DNA from: Pyrocephalus nanus | Lineage: Eukaryota; Chordata; Aves; Passeriformes; Tyrannidae | Assembly: GCA_038380795.1 (NCBI GenBank) | Contig: CM076260.1 | Location: forward strand, 30,352,634-30,416,633 | Reading direction: 5' to 3' | DNA length: 64,000 bases | Shown: piece after piece, positions 12,589 to 26,900 of the stretch | Position numbering within the stretch: position 1 is the first letter of the stretch | Layout of the letters: every line of letters starts with the position of its first letter | Program-made: the position numbers and the translations under genes | The notes under the pieces: generated by a model | The model's input: the letters and a program-made list of their open reading frames with translations, nothing else | The model's database searches: none | Told to the model about the DNA's origin: nothing

Positions 12589-15500
12589 CATAGTGCTCAG
12601 ACTCTCTGAATTGTTATTCTTTCATTTTGTGGAGAAATGCAAGTTTTACAAGTTGAAAAAACAGAAATCTGTCAGAGCTGTGAAAATTGCATGATTCACT
12701 GGTCACTGTGCTTCTCAGAAAAACATTTTCAAAACACAAATTCTGATACTGTATGCCAACATGGAAATCTGATCCTCCAAAGTAGGATTTTAACAGTTAA
12801 ACTCCCAGAGGAAATTTCTACAATGAAATCTTCCCCAACCCTCATCTCAGTGAGTTTTTACACATTGAGCACATTGGGGCTGGGACAGTTTCATTCCAGA
12901 GGCAGTGTCTGTGTCACTGAGGAGCACTTTTATATAATATAGGAATATTGTCAAGAACAGATATCTATAACTTACAAATTAATGGTTATCAACTATCTAA
13001 ATACACCAATAGGACTCTAATATGATGACTTTACAGGAAAAGCAAGGGGGTTTTGTGATGCTAATAGCTATTTCATAGATTTAATATATGATCAATGAGC
13101 GTGTTAAATCAGTATGTACCTTCAGTTGGTACAGGCTGTACAAAATTATTATTTGATTGAATCAACTAACTTTTTATGGTCTAAAAAAGTCACTTGACTA
13201 ACTAGAGAGAATTATATCATCTGATGTATGTTTGTCCTTTGGTTTGTAAAACACCATGTTTGAATTAATTTATTAATGCTAATAAATATTCATTAAAACT
13301 TGTAAAGTAATTAATCTTGCAGCAAATGTTATATATCATATGTAAATATAAATGTATTTTCCTAGAATGACAGAGCAATTGGTAGATAAATAACTTTGGA
13401 TTTATTGATTATGTATCATTATTACTAATAACAGTGCAGTTTATTTTTAGAAATGTAATGTTTCTCATTATAAAGCTGTGCTTGTCTTCCCTTTGGTCCA
13501 CAACTACTACATGTTTAGGAGGTTATTAGTATTCATGAGCTACCTCATTGCAAAAGGGTGCCATAGGGGCTATGAACTAGTACGTGATGCTGCATTCAGC
13601 AGGAGAGAGAGGAAGCACACCAGCTCATGCCAGTGGAGGACAGGGATTCTGTTGAAAGATTCAAGTTACTGCAACTGTGTGCAAAGAAATCACTGTAACA
13701 TCATCTGTACAGCAAGGAATACAGGGGATTATTTATTTATTCATGGGTTGCATTATTGGAAAAATGAATGGAGTTAAAATGAATGATTATGCAAATAAGC
13801 ACCTAAAGTATTTTTTTATACATCATCAGTAAGTCTAAGAGAATGAAGGAAATGCTGTAATTTTAGCAATGGCTAATCACTTCAGATTTTTTCCCTGAAA
13901 GGATATACTTCCAGATATTACATAGGTGAGTTTATGGGTTATGTTTTTCCTAGCTTCCTGTGTCTTGCTGTCTTTCTTTTTCAGGTGGAATGTGCAGGTA
14001 TTTTATGTAAGTACTGAGAAATACTGAGTGTATATCTATACACTGATTTTCTCAACTCAAAGGATTTTTCGGGTATATTTTTATGGATCTTGAATGTATA
14101 CATATATTAGATACCTGTATATAAAAATTATATAATGGTTTAATACAAGTACTTGGCTTTGTTTCAGTTCTATATAGTAGTGTGTGCTGTAGTTCAGTAT
14201 AAGCAAGTATAATCCGCAATGCCCTTGCAGTGTGTTTATTTTATAGAATTTGCCTCAGAGTTGATTTTTGTGATAATTTGTAACTCAAAACCCTCTTTGA
14301 AAAAGTTTTTTGTTTTAGTAGCTCATTCTTCATTCCCATAGATACAACTTTCTGGTAGGAGCAGCTTGCAAAACTGAATGTGCTGCTTTCTCTCACAGCC
14401 CTGATGGCTGACATGTGAACATAGTCTTGATTTTGCCTTCTGTAGTTCAGATACCACTTTTGATTGGATCCATGTCAGCTGCATAAGTTTTGGCATGAAA
14501 TGTAAGCGTTTTTCTCCTGGTAAAGAGAGTGGTGTCTTCCCGGCTGATGCGGGGACCTGGGGGTGATGTGTGACCCCAGTGCTGGGGAGGCAGATCTGCT
14601 CGTGCTGATCAAAGGGGGATTTGCTTTAGTGGTTTACTTCAATTAAAAAAACAAACAAACCCCACAAAACCAAAAAAAACCACCAAACTTAAAAATCCAG
14701 TTACTCTTTTTCCATGCTGAATATCTGTGAAGTACTACAGAGCAAATATTAATTGTCTGTAACCATTTTTAATATGCACATAATTATGTTGTTTTGACAG
14801 TAATTAGGAATTATTACAAATAGCATAAGATTTTTGCTGAACTAGTCATTGGAAGAATTGCTAAAGACCAAAAAATAATTTTAAATAAAAATGTGGTGAA
14901 TTATTTAATTTAATACTGAGTGGACTATACTTATAAATATGTTACTCTTCATTACCCTGATACTGAAAACTGTATTTATTTATTTATTTGTGTTATGATT
15001 ATTAGGTTTAAGTATAATTTAACAATTTACAGATTTTAGCCACAAGCCTTCAAAAATTTGCATCTGCATTTAAATGAATGTTAAATATGTGGTAATACTC
15101 CCAGCAAGTCCAGTAAAGGAAAACAAAATTTTATTGATTTTATTATCAGAACAGTTAAGTGCAAAGGTAAAGTCATACAGATTCTTTTCTTCTTTGTGCT
15201 TCATAGATTAAATTCGAACAGTATTGCACAAAGTAACAGTGTGAGTTAGAAGCTTCTTCTTCAAGTGATAGCCCGTAATGTAATAGAAAAATATCGTGTT
15301 CTAAGGGTGCTCAATTAGACGGTATAAGAAGTCTGAATTCTAAATGTTTGTTCTTTTGAGACTGTTCCAATTAATGACAAATAATAAACTAGCCCAGGGA
15401 TCAGATGACCACAAAGGAATCTTAATCTGTTTGCTTTGTTTTGACAAGGGGAAGTATTGGACAGCTGTAGGATCCTTGGTCCTATCATATTAAGCCCATT

Positions 15501-15887
15501 TCTAGCAAATTAATAGCTATTTTGTACTAGTACACTAGAACATATTTCCTAGGAAAGTAAAACTTCATATTTGCAAGGTAAAAACAAGTACAAGATTAAT
15601 CTGAATTCTAAATTTCTCTTTTTTTTTTTTTATTAAGGTGAGTCTTCTAGTTCCTTCTTCCTGTCACAAAGAATCAAACATGAAATTTATACAGGTCTTT
15701 GAAGAAAGCAAATTTTCTATTGATGAGGTAGTATCCATAGTCCCTGAATTAGGGAATTCATACATCAAAAATGGTTTTTTTTCCAAAAGTTGCCATACTA
15801 TCTATTCTTATTTCTCAGATGATGGACATCACTGTCTCCTAAATTCATACTAAATAATGTGAAATAAGAGCATTTCCGGCCTGTTGT

Positions 15888-15907
15888 AAAAAAAAAAAAA
15901 AAAAAAA
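15888..15907. repeat. Poly(A) tract, 20 bases
   Basis: An uninterrupted run of 20 A in the intron upstream of the 18668 exon. The flanking sequence shows no recognised SINE or processed pseudogene body. Confidence 0.9.
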
Positions 15908-18667
15908 TGGTGAAGACTGGCATAAAACCATCATGATTTTAGAATTTATTTCATTCATAAACACCTGAAATTCAGTAGAGCAAATTCAGTAGTATCATAA
16001 ACAATTCTTTAATTGCATGGCAGATTTTATACACCTTTAAACTTTATTGCTGGGAATTATAGGTTTATAGATTAGTATGTCAGAAAAGTACATATCAATA
16101 AAGCTCAAATGTCAGCAGATGCTCTCGAAGTATTTTCAGTTTCTCTCCTCTCTTACTGACATATCAATGCATAAACTCAAGAACTGACAACTTCATGGCT
16201 CAAAGTCCAGTTCCAAGTGCTAGTGGAAAGGAATTATCTAGGTGGAAATCAACTGTCCATGTCTAATTAATGTAGGAAGTAGGACCCCTGAAAACAGAGC
16301 CTGTGTGATTTTGCTCCCTCCAAGTGTCAGACTCTACCTTTGCTCTAGCCTTTGCTTGAAATGGCTGTGTGTCCTCCTCCAGAGAACCAAGCCAGTTAAT
16401 GGTGTTGCCTTCTAGCTCCCTATGGGCAGGACTTTGGGCCCTTGTCTCCTCAGCAGATGACACCTATGTGGCAATCCCAATGAATATCTTTTTATGTGAC
16501 AGTGTTTGTGGAGAGGTAAAGAAAAGACTCTGTGCTGCTTGAAAGAAAAGCAGCTGCTGGGTTAGATACTCAGATATTTTGTAAAGTTGAGGTTATTGCA
16601 TTCTGTGAGCAACAATAACAATATATTAATTTAGAGATAGTTGCAACTTTAGAAAGCAGCAGTATATGTAGCCTGTGAAGTAAACACCCTTACTATATTA
16701 GGGACACAGCTTCTATTAAAGCCAAGAATTAATCTCCCTCAAAAAAATCAGTCTCTATTTTGAAAACGAGAAATATTTTAGGGCATTTTTTCTCAATTTT
16801 GATATTGTTTTTAATTGAACAGAACTAGTTTGCCTTACACAAAACTTTTTCCTTAATACCTGCATATTTATGGAAGATGGTCTTTTTTGAGTTTGGGGGT
16901 TTTTTCCAGTTTAAATTCTTCTTCGAATGATTGTATATGTATGTATGTGCTCACATACCTGTGAGGGACTCTTTGCTGGGGAAGACCTGTAATAAAAGAC
17001 GAAGGAATTCTATGAAAAAACATCAAAATACATGTCCTATTCTTTTTGCCATGCAAACCCAAAAGCCAGTTACTAAAGTTGCTGTGGGATAGGAGGGAAA
17101 AAGACAGAACTTATTTTAAGGTCAGTTTGCCTCAGGTGGTCCACTAAAATGTGTTCTTGAGTACTTCAGTGCATCACAGCACCTTGTTCTGTTTGACGGG
17201 TAGCTGGTTTTTTTTCTGAACTTAACAGGAACAGATCCTAAGTTTTGAGCATAGTTAAAAGCCTATGCAGAGGTTGATAATGATCTATTTGCTAAATCTT
17301 ACCTGTTCAAAGACTTTACTTTTCCAGCTTCTTCTTCAAAAAATACTGTCTATTCTTATCTGCTCTTACCTATGGTCACACATTACTAATCTTGGGAATT
17401 GTCAATAAAACATAATGTAGGTATACATTATTTTATACTTTCCTGGATCTGTCTTTGAGCAGGACTGATTTAGACTTTAGCAGAACTCATATCCATAGAA
17501 GTCAAAAGATGTCATCTCCTCCCATAGACCCCTTCATTTCTCCCTGGCCTGATTTTCTACCTATCTGAAACTTCTAACCCTTTTATTCCTTATTTTGTGG
17601 GGTAATGATGTTGGGGTTGGGGGACAAGATCAGACTGTTGCATCTGTTGGGAAGAGAACCTGCTGGGAGGGACAGCAGCCCTGTTTGTCAACAAATAAAT
17701 TGGACTTGAAAATACAGAATTACTGAAAAAAAACCCAGTAGGTCTACCAATCAGCACTACAAGATCAAGGAATTGCCTATATGCCTGGCTGATTTAACAA
17801 CTACATCTGAAGTGAGTCTGACTGCAGCTTAAATTTCTGTGTCTCTACAGAGTGACAACTAACTTTATATCGCCATTAGAGCTAGGTCATTGCTTGGTCA
17901 TAGTGGAGATAGGTCTGTGTATTAGCATGTCCTGTGCGGATTTGAGATTGTTCTCTAGACCGTGTTTCTGAATACTTTATCCTGCCTCTTTGAGCAGGAG
18001 CAGAAAAATGATTTGTACAGAAACATTCAAATGCAATGCAATAGCTAAAGGAAATCAAACAGATCTGAAAAAGTAATTTGTCTTTCTGCCAATGAAAGTT
18101 CTAATAGATTATTAGGGATTTTTCCTCAAAATTATTTTACCTTCATACTGTGATTATTGCACTTGCCTTTAGTGAAGTGAGAGAGTGAATACCTAAAAAA
18201 TACTGCATTCTATATTATCTCTGTGAAGTATGAAAATATAGGTGGTGATATCTTCATTTCTATTAGGACTTAAGGCTTTGGTGAATAGCACCAGTAGGAT
18301 ACACCTATGTTAAACTACTGGTCCGTGTTAATCCTTTTTTGTTGTAAAATTGTTGGGTTTTGTTTCTGTATTCTGGGGATATAGACAAAAAGGCCTCACA
18401 GAACTTTTAAATGTTGCATGTCTCTCTTTCTGCCACTCAAAAATGTAGGAAAGCATTCATTTTATTTATTTCCCTCAAAGAAGCAAAGAAGAAATTATAT
18501 TACTGGAAATATGTACTCTGAGCAGCATCAAATTAAGCTTTTATTTCTGAACCAAATAAATAAAAGTATATCAAGAATTAAAATTAATACAGTAATTTTA
18601 AAAAAGCCTTTTGGAAATGCTCTTTCACAGACAAATTAATATGTTTGTTTTTACTTTGTAACTGTAG

Positions 18668-18900
18668 TACATTTACTCCTAAAATGCAAGGCAGACGGAT
18701 GGGGACTTCAGGGAGAATCACTAAGAGCACAAGTGTGAGCGGAGAGATGTATAAGCTGGAGCACATTGACGGGAGTCAGTCGGACACGGCTGTCGGCATG
18801 GTTGGAACAGGTGGGAAGAAAAGGCGTTCCAGCTTTAGTGCCAAAGTGGTTGCCATAGTGTCTCGAAGGAGCAGAAGCACATCTCAACTTAGTCAAACAG
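18668..18900 (+). CDS. RIMS1: RIMS1 coding exon, Ser/Arg/Lys-rich linker upstream of C2B (first of six exons in the window)
   Basis: This exon encodes the linker between C2A and C2B of RIM1, an active-zone scaffold for vesicle priming and Ca2+-channel recruitment. The translation begins (S)TFTPKMQGRRMGTSGR, continues with SGEMYKLEHIDGSQSDTAVG, and ends KKRRSSFSAKVVAIVSRRSR followed by STSQLSQT. This block is diagnostic of the RIM family; VVAIVSRRSRSTSQLSQT fits RIMS1 better than the RIMS2 form I remember (MVAIVGLSRKSRSASQLSQT). The acceptor is a T-rich tract ending ctgtag at 18667. The donor is CAG|gtgagt at 18901. The exon starts by completing a codon (two bases come from upstream) and ends with one base of the next codon. 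An internal ATG at 18684 is not taken as a start, because the upstream residues TFTPK also fit the family. The basic stretch has RRSS and RRSRS motifs that suit basophilic kinases (inference). The exon is CpG-richer than its surroundings, as expected for coding sequence here. Confidence 0.93.
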
Positions 18901-21027
18901 GTGAGTAAGACACACACTCTTTGGAAACAGGACTCTCACCAAATACGGTTTACCATTATTTCCTCTATGGCATCTGTGTTACCTGTATATGAATATAGAC
19001 CACTCACAGGAGAAGATTTTCCAGCTGTAAATAAATTTCTGTGATATTAATTTTCTTTGATTATTAAACAACTACAAGAAACAATATACAAATGTCTTTT
19101 AGAATACATACCTTAATACCTTTCTGTCCCATTTACAGGTAGGCAAGGAGATACAGAGATGTATGTGGGTATCAGCAGTGGATAATGGTTTGGCTTAGAG
19201 CAGCTTTTTATGTATAGGAAATTTCTTCTAGCAGCAGAGTTGAGTATGAATGTGGGAACTGGAATTTGAGCAAATAAATGGCAATTATGCAACTCAGATA
19301 AAAGACTGTACCTGTAGTGGCATAAAATATGTTTTTGAAAACTACCTTTGATTTCTTAGTTAAGTAAATCCAGTTTGGTTTTTGGTTTTGTTTTGGTTTT
19401 TTTTTTTTTTAATAACATTGGCAAATTGGGGTCAGTGATTTCAGATAAATTAATGACAGCATGATGCTTCATTAGGAACATAAGACTTCCAACTCTCTCT
19501 TATGACTTTAGAAATCTTAAAAGCTTCATATCTGCATAGCCTGAAGGGACCAAAGCTCATACAGAGAGATACTAAAGGAAAGAAAAATGTTTTAAAGTCC
19601 CTCTCCTGCTTCTGAACCCCAGTGACGACTTTTGCTCGTCTTCAGTAGGAGCAGGACCTGACCCTAAGGGCTCTTTCTTACTAAAAGAAGGAAAACAAAG
19701 AAGAAGAGCTTCAGCCTAGAATAGAGTGCACTCACTTTGTAGCATTCCTCTCACATAGTCAGGGTAATCTAAACTAAGGTAAGTAACAATATTGTTTATT
19801 TATGTCATCAAATATCTCATCTCTTTCCTGTGGTTTTCTTTTATTACCAGATGAGCAGTAGAAGTGATTCCTTCACTTGGTCAGCTTTAACAAAAAGATT
19901 ATAATACTTTTCTACACTACCCATGAATTTTAAGTCAGAAAGTATATAATCATGCAGTTGGATTAAATGAAAATTGTAGTAGGTGTATTTGAAGCCCGGA
20001 ATTGCAATTACTATTGTGTTGCTCAAAAATACACTCTGCCTAAGTATGAGACTAGAATATAGATGCTTGTATAGAGTAAGTTGTTATTTTACATATATCA
20101 TAATCTCTGAAACTAATAAAAAGTAGCATTGTATTGTAGAAAGGATTTTTAGGTTGATGTTTTACTCTGCTTACTATAAAGAACACAATTTATTGAGTAT
20201 TTTAAAGAATGTGGGGGTTTTTTGTTTGATCTGGTGTTCCTTTCTAGCTCCTAAATCTCACTGAAATAGGAATTGCTGTGACAGACCAATCTTTGCTTAA
20301 TCTTACTCAGTAAGAGTAGTCCAGCTCTGATTGGGAACAAGGACCGTATGCCTAAGGGGAAGGCACATAGGGCTGCCAAGCATAGGATGACTTGCATTGC
20401 ATGAGCCTTAACTCACTCTTGTCAATGAAGTTAGTAAATAATTTAAAATCTGAACTGTGACTTCCAAAGACTTCTCAGCATTATCTATTTAAAGCTCAGA
20501 TTTTCACATTATTCATAGAATGATACTACAGCTCTCCAAATTTTTCTTAGTGGGTTTTTTTTTTTCAAATTTCAAAACAATAGGAATTTTTCAAGGACAG
20601 GAACTGCTTAAGTTGTAATGGAACTCAAAGAGCAAATCAAATATAAAAAATGATTATGTATTATTCATGACTGTAAAACAGTTCAGAATCACATTTACTT
20701 TGTCTTTCTGTGACTCAGGCTAACAATACTATCTGTGGCATAAGCAGAGCAAATAAAACATGTCATGTTTTGTCATGTCATTACTTTTTAAGTTAAATTT
20801 TGTCAGAAATCAGCGCATTAAATTAATCCACTTTTTTTAGAACATATGAGAATTGATAGGTTTTTCAAATTCCATTGTTGGAGACTAAATACACATGTAT
20901 TCCCGTAATTATTCTTGTAAAGAAGTGGTTTTCTGCATGTTCTCTTGAATTAAGCTTCAAATTCCCAATTTCAGGTAAGATACTCTCATCCAAGTGAAGA
21001 AATTGTCAATGAGCAGTGAAGTCCTGA
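18901..21027. other. RIMS1 30-kb intron, first part
   Basis: Begins with the gtgagt donor and continues as AT-rich sequence without recognisable genes. It contains a G/T-rich stretch and a T14 run at 19397-19410. Confidence 0.6.
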
Positions 21028-22320
21028 TAATCACAGAATTACAGAATATGCTGAGTAGGAAGGGATCCACAAGAATTATCAAGTCAAGTACTTAGCCCTG
21101 CACAGAACCATCCCCAGGAGTCACACCATGTGCCTGGGAGTATCATCCAAAGACTTCTTGAACTCAGTCAGGCCTAGTGCTGTGACCACTTCCCTGGCGA
21201 GACTGTTCCAGTGCCCAACCAACCTCTGGGTGAAGAACCTCTTTCTAATATCCAACTTAAATCTCCCCTGACACAACTTCAGGCCATTCCCTCAGGTCCT
21301 GTCACTGGTCACCACAGAAAAAAGATCAGTGCCTGCCCCTCCTCTTCCCCTCCCAAGGAAGCTGTAACTTTGGTGAGGTCTCCCCTCAGTCTCCTCTTAA
21401 CCAGGCTGAACAGACCAAGTGACCTCAGCTACTCCTCATACAGCTTCCCCTCAAGGCCCTTCACCATCTTCGTTGCCCTCCTTTGGACACTCTCTAAGAG
21501 TGTCTCTATCTTTCTTATATTGTGGTGCCCAAAACTGCACACAATAGTCAAGGTGAGGCTGCCCCAGTCCAGAGCAGAGCAAGACAGTCCCCTCCCTTGA
21601 TTGTCTGGCAGTGCTTTGCCTGATGGCCCCCAGGACACATTTAGCCCTCCTGGCTGCCAAGGCACTGCTGACTCATATTCAACTTGCCATAGACCAGGAC
21701 CCTCTGACAGGTCCGTGGCACTGCTTTCCAGCATCTCATTCTCAGTTTGTACTGAGGGTTGCCAGGGTTGCCCCATCCCAGGTGCAGAATCTGGCACTTT
21801 CCCTAATTGAATTTCATGTGGTTGGTGATTGCCCAGTCCTCTAATTCATCAAGGTCTCTCTGCAGAGCCTTCATCCCTTTGAAGTAGTCAACAGCTCCTC
21901 ACAGTTTTGTGTCATCTGTAAACTTGCTTAGTATCCCTTCCAGTCCTGTGTCCAAGTCATTTATGAAGATGCTGAAGAGCACAGGGCCTAAGATGGAGCC
22001 CTGTGGAACCCCAGTAGTGACAGGTCACCAGTCTGATGTCATCCCATTCACTATTACCCTCTGTGCTTGACCCATGAGCCAACTGCTCCTCACCACATGA
22101 TGTGTTTATCCAGCTGTGTGCTGGATATTTTGTCAAGAAGGATCATATGAGAGACAGTATCGAAACTTTACTGAAATCCAAAAAGATTACATCAACACTC
22201 TACCCTTGATCATCTAGGTGGGTTACTTTGTCATAGAAGGAAATCAGGTTTGATAAGCAGGAGTTTCCCCTCGTGAAGCCGTGCTGGCTATGACAAATGA
22301 CACCTTGTGCCCCACAGTAT
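21028..22320 (-). mobile_element. CR1 LINE, antisense, about 1.3 kb 3' portion
   Basis: A CR1 copy in the minus orientation. Its 3' tail is at the left (atcacagaattacagaat, the complement of attctgtaattctgtgat). Reading the minus strand gives PHLDYCVQFWAPQYKKDRDT in one frame and LLESVQRRATKMVKGLEGKL in another. Both are typical of the C-terminal reverse-transcriptase region of CR1, so at least one frameshift separates them. Further right (to about 22320) are upstream reverse-transcriptase-coding sequences with broken frames. It is 5'-truncated, as is usual for CR1. The right boundary is approximate. Confidence 0.93.
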
Positions 22321-23179
22321 ATCTGTGCTTCTTTTGTGAGCTCAGTTCAGCTTTAACAACCCTTCTTCATCTGATTCAGTGTCACACATTTCACCTTCTA
22401 AAACTAATCTGAAGAGGGCTTTCTCCCATGGTAAGAAGTTTAAGTAAAGATCTAGAAAAGAAAATTCCATCCATTATGCAAAATGTCCTCTGGTGGTGGA
22501 GAATATAATGGTTTCCTGGAGGTACTTAGTGACTGTTAACAAGCATTCACTATGCTGTGTTAAAAATAACGCTGCCTGGGAAACATGGAAATTAAGCAAA
22601 GCAAAGCAACCTTACAGGCTACATCATTTCAGAGTAGACATTGCTAGGGAAAAAAAGAATCTGTTTTTAATTTTCTAAGTAATTTTTAGGCAATGTCTGT
22701 AGGACTAATTTTTTGTCCATCCTTGTAATAATTTTATGATACAATGAGAGTTTTTGTATGGACAGATAAAGCAAATAATAAATCAGAAATAAAATATGCT
22801 AGATGCCAAAGGCCTTAGGATTAAGGGTGGGTTGTTTGTTGTATTTCTTGAGAACACCATTGATTCTTTCCATAATTTTGTTATTTTTTTACAAGGGTCA
22901 TGACAACCCTTTTTGTGCAGTGGTCAGGCTTTTTTTTTTCCCTCAGCATTTAATTTTGATTGATTGAGTCTCAGTTAAAAACAATGACAAGGATGCATTT
23001 CTGATCATTATTCTTTTACCTCATAAGCTGATTTTATTTTTTTATTACTGTAGTGAAAGAATTTGTGATTATTTGATGAGAAGTCTGAGTGCTAGACAAA
23101 AGTTCAAAATACTCATTTTATCTAGTATTCAGTAAATGATCTGTTATTATTAGACTGGATAGAAAGCATCAGTAAGGAA
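22321..23179. other. Intron between two CR1 copies, no gene seen
   Basis: AT-rich sequence with several short T runs; nothing recognisable. Confidence 0.5.
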
Positions 23180-23960
23180 TACTGGGTGTCAGGAAGAAAC
23201 TAGTTAGGAGGGAGGCATCAGCTGATTTTATTAAAACAAGAGCCAGAGACTGCTTACTGGTTGAGTTTCTAAGACAAAAAGAGCAGGCAGATCTTGTTAA
23301 TGTTTAATGAGAGCTAGTGTGTAGGCTGGTAGAATATGCTGATGATACTGATTTAGAAAGTATGTCAGTTCCAGGTAATAGAGAGGAAGGACTTACGAGC
23401 TTGAGGACTAGTATAGTAGAACTTGGAAAACTTGTGACCATGCAGATTCCTTTCAGAATGACTAATGAAAATTTATAGGTTAAATCTGGGAACTCTCTCA
23501 TCAATAAAAATTGAAGGAGGAAGATATAAAGAAGATATGATAAGAGGAGGGCATAATAAAATAAGGATGGTATAATAAAAACCCACATGAATGTAAGCTG
23601 TATAAAAATATATAAGATACTGCCTGGGACAAGGAAAATGCTATCCTTTGTGCATCAGGTAAGGTGATTCCTTAGAGAACCAGGAAAATGCTCATATCAT
23701 TGAATGAGGCACAGCTGATGGCTCATCTGGAGTACTGGTCACTCAGCATTCAAGAAAATGAATACTGAATGTTTGTGGGAATCGAGACCATGAGGATTAT
23801 TTACTGACTGATTTGTTCAGTCTATAAAAATGAGGATTGAGCAGGCATGTGACTGTTCTGTAAGAATGCAATGAGAATGAACATTAAAAAAAAAGGAAGA
23901 AGAGCTTTTGAATCTAAAAGACACCACCATCAGAAACTGTGCTGTAATACCAAAAGGTAT
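23180..23960 (+). mobile_element. Probable ancient, heavily decayed CR1-like LINE
   Basis: Pieces of old CR1 reverse-transcriptase sequence appear in sense order: an agaatatgctgatgatactg segment near 23331 (like the cagatgatac motif), ctcatctggagtactggtc near 23723, ttcaagaaaatgaatactg near 23749, and gtgactgttctg further on. Divergence is high and no frame is open, so the identification is tentative. Confidence 0.45.
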
Positions 23961-26900
23961 AATCTGTTAAAAATAACTTTTATATCTGTATTAAGATTAC
24001 AATAAAGTAACAGTCAAAACAGAGAGAGAGGAAATCTTTAAACTCTCAAAGCATCTAGCACAATGGGAAACAGCCTTTGTTTTGTTTTGTTTCTTATCTA
24101 ACATAATATCCCTTTGCTGTTTTTGTAGGATTTCTTTTCTGATATTACTTTTTTGTATTGCCATCTCCTTAATCCAGACGGAATGCTACAAGATACCAGA
24201 TTTTCTAAAGGCAGATTCAGAAAATTATCTTGGAATTCAGAATTACCATGGTTCTTACAGCTATGCAGTTACCCCACAGGTTTAATTCATTCTTCTGTAA
24301 TTCGTGTGTTGTTCTCTGTGCCTTAGATGAGCCTTTATTTGAGTTAGGCATTTCTCTGTGCGAAAATGTGCATTTGCATATGAACTTTCTTACCTACAAA
24401 TATTTGTATTTTGTTATCTTAAGACTGCATGGTTTGCAAATCTTTTCCTTGAATTTAGACTGTGTGTACTTGAAAAGTAACTTTCTGCAGCCTAGCAGAA
24501 ATGTGGTGGTCTGTCCTGCAGCTTCCTTATTAGCCTTGTTTGGCAGTTCAGTATTATCTCTGTGAGAGTTTTTTCTATCTGGGTTGTTTTTTTTCCCCAG
24601 AGCAGGCCCTTGGAGCTTACTCTGCATAGTTGTGGTGATCTATGAGGACAAGGGCTGTGCTGCACAAAAGGGAGAATGGAGGGAGATTGACATTAAGAGG
24701 AGTTTCTCTTTTCGGCCAACCTAAAAATGTCTGTAGGGAGGCAGCAGGAATGGTCATGGGGCCTTAGGGAGAGTGACAGGATCTGAACTCTAAACCTGAC
24801 ACTTGGCAGCAAAGAGCACCCCCTGAACCTAGCAAAAACTTTGTGGCCAATCCTGCACCCAAATGTTTCTGCAGCAAGGTGGAGGGTGGGGAAAGGGCGG
24901 AGTGTGACGAGCAAAAGGATGAAGAATAACACTGAAAACAAAGAAAAAGATGTGATTATTTTTGTAAGAGGAACTGAACTCTTTGTTCTAGTAATGATAC
25001 TTAATTCTTTTAAACTATTGAGCAAATGTAAGCATGTTCTCTTTTATTTACTGTTGCCGTCTCGCTGAGGAATTCACTACCCTTAATAGAAACATAATTC
25101 ACTTTCAGTTACTCATCTTCCAAAAGATTTCCTAATAAGGGCTAGTATTTTCAAACAAAGTTCTACCCCTCTGTTAGTGTTACATGTGGCTCTTTTCCTT
25201 TTTCCTGAAATATAAATTGTGACTTTGTCTCCTGTTACATAGTTCTTTTACTCAAAAGTATTCCTTACTTTTCTATTTGCAACTTCTCCTTAGATTTTTA
25301 ATAGAGATATTACTGCAGCAATAACTGTACTTTGGGCTCTTTCCAATATGTAAGTAGCATGGGGTTTAGGAAAATTTATTGCTTTCCACAAGTATAATCT
25401 TGATTAAGGCTAAACTATGACATGCATGTCTTGTATAATTTCAAAATACAACAAATTTATTTAATACGTGTAGTTTCACTCTTATGTTTATATTGTGTTT
25501 TCTTATGAAATGTCTTATAGAAAGGCCTACTTATAATTCTGACTATATTTAATGGAGTTCTGTTTAAAGAGGATTTTTATTTGCTTTGTCATCTGATTCA
25601 CAGTGTGTTCACAAGCTTTACTTTGCTCAAGTATAAACACAGAGTTGAAATAATATCAAAATTATGACACAGAAAGGAAATAGAGTGATGCCAAAGAAAT
25701 ATCAAGAAGGAAAAAATTCTATCTTCACATTAAAATGCCTTTGTAAATGACTCTCTGCAAGAGAATGTCCATCTTAAAGTTGAATTTTATTACTCTTCAT
25801 ATACTTCTTGCCTGATCAGATCCACAGTTTGTGGCATTCTGAACACTTGTGTGTGGGGGATTTTGTAGAAAGGTTTAGAGTACCAGCTGTCATTCAGAAA
25901 ATACTCTGCCTATGAAATTAATTCCTTCTCACAGAAGAATAAAATTCTCTTTTTTAAGAGTCAGATGATCAAGCTTAATTTTGATAGACTTGAATTTTTT
26001 TTCCTTTCAAAAGCAGTCCTTTTCTTATTGAACATAAACCTTGATTTTTGTTTGAATGAGATAGCCTCATTATTTAGTTCTGAAACTATTTAGTTCTGTA
26101 TCTTTTAGAAAATAAAACTGACTTTTTAAAATCTTTGCTGAAATTTTTGTTGATTTGTTTGTTTATAAGACATTTTTAAAAAATGTGTTGTTATCATAGG
26201 TTTGATGATAAGATATTGGTGAGCTGGGTTTTAAAAAAGGTGCATTTAACTGAATTCAAAGATGCATTAGATTCAGAGACATTATTTTAATCCTATTTAG
26301 TACTTTTACATGTGAATGTGAAGATGAACTTTGAGGGGTTTTCCAGTAAATTTTTTTTTTAGTTAGGAATAGAACTGTTAGCAACAGAATCCAAATGAAA
26401 AACAGTAAACCTAACCTAACAAAAAAGATTATCAGCAGTTGTTTTTAAGGAATTTTCAAGGAAAATAATAATAATTATGATGGTAATAATAATAGTAAAG
26501 CATCTTGCTGTTTTTACTGCAGCTGGTTGTGTTAGTGTATTTATAAAATAAGCTGTATACATAGCTATAACATAATTAGTCATCTGCAATACATATAATG
26601 ACTCTTAGGTACTCAGAATTGTGTATCATAAGTAATGAAATACGCAAAACTCAGGAAAATTATGAAAAAATATTAATATAATTTAAAAAAAATAAAATTT
26701 TTTAGCAAGTGATTAAGCTGCATGAAAAAGTATTTCCGATCCAACAGCTTTTGATGTCCATCTTGAAAGGACAAAAATTAGCTTGAGTATTTCTTTAAAT
26801 ATGAATAAATAATGGATGACATTTTTAAATAAAATGCTAAGAGTATCAGAGCAGGTATCGGTTCAAAAAAGTTTCAGTGTTGCTGAATCTTTTTTTTTTT

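Larger units (their letters stand above)
8111..18667. other. RIMS1 upstream intron, right part, with A/T tracts
   Basis: About 10.5 kb of AT-rich intron. Noted within it: a 17-bp direct duplication at 12539-12588, a CpG-richer stretch at about 12240-12480, a POU-type octamer ATGCAAAT at 13789-13796, a small GC-rich patch at about 14530-14630 followed by an A/C-rich stretch, and homopolymers at 15619-15631 (T13) and 15888-15907 (A20). No coding exon recognised. Confidence 0.55.

Noticed and set aside
14530..14700. GC-rich patch followed by A/C-rich sequence, considered as a retroelement end
   Set aside because: Too short, with no terminal repeats, tail octamer or similarity that I can identify.
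15638..15907. Open frame followed by A20, considered as a processed pseudogene
   Set aside because: No similarity to a known protein, no target-site duplication seen, and the A run is separated from the frame by unrelated sequence. Processed pseudogenes are also rare in birds.
21429..21797. 122-codon minus-strand frame
   Set aside because: It is remnant CR1 reverse-transcriptase sequence with a frameshift, not a gene.
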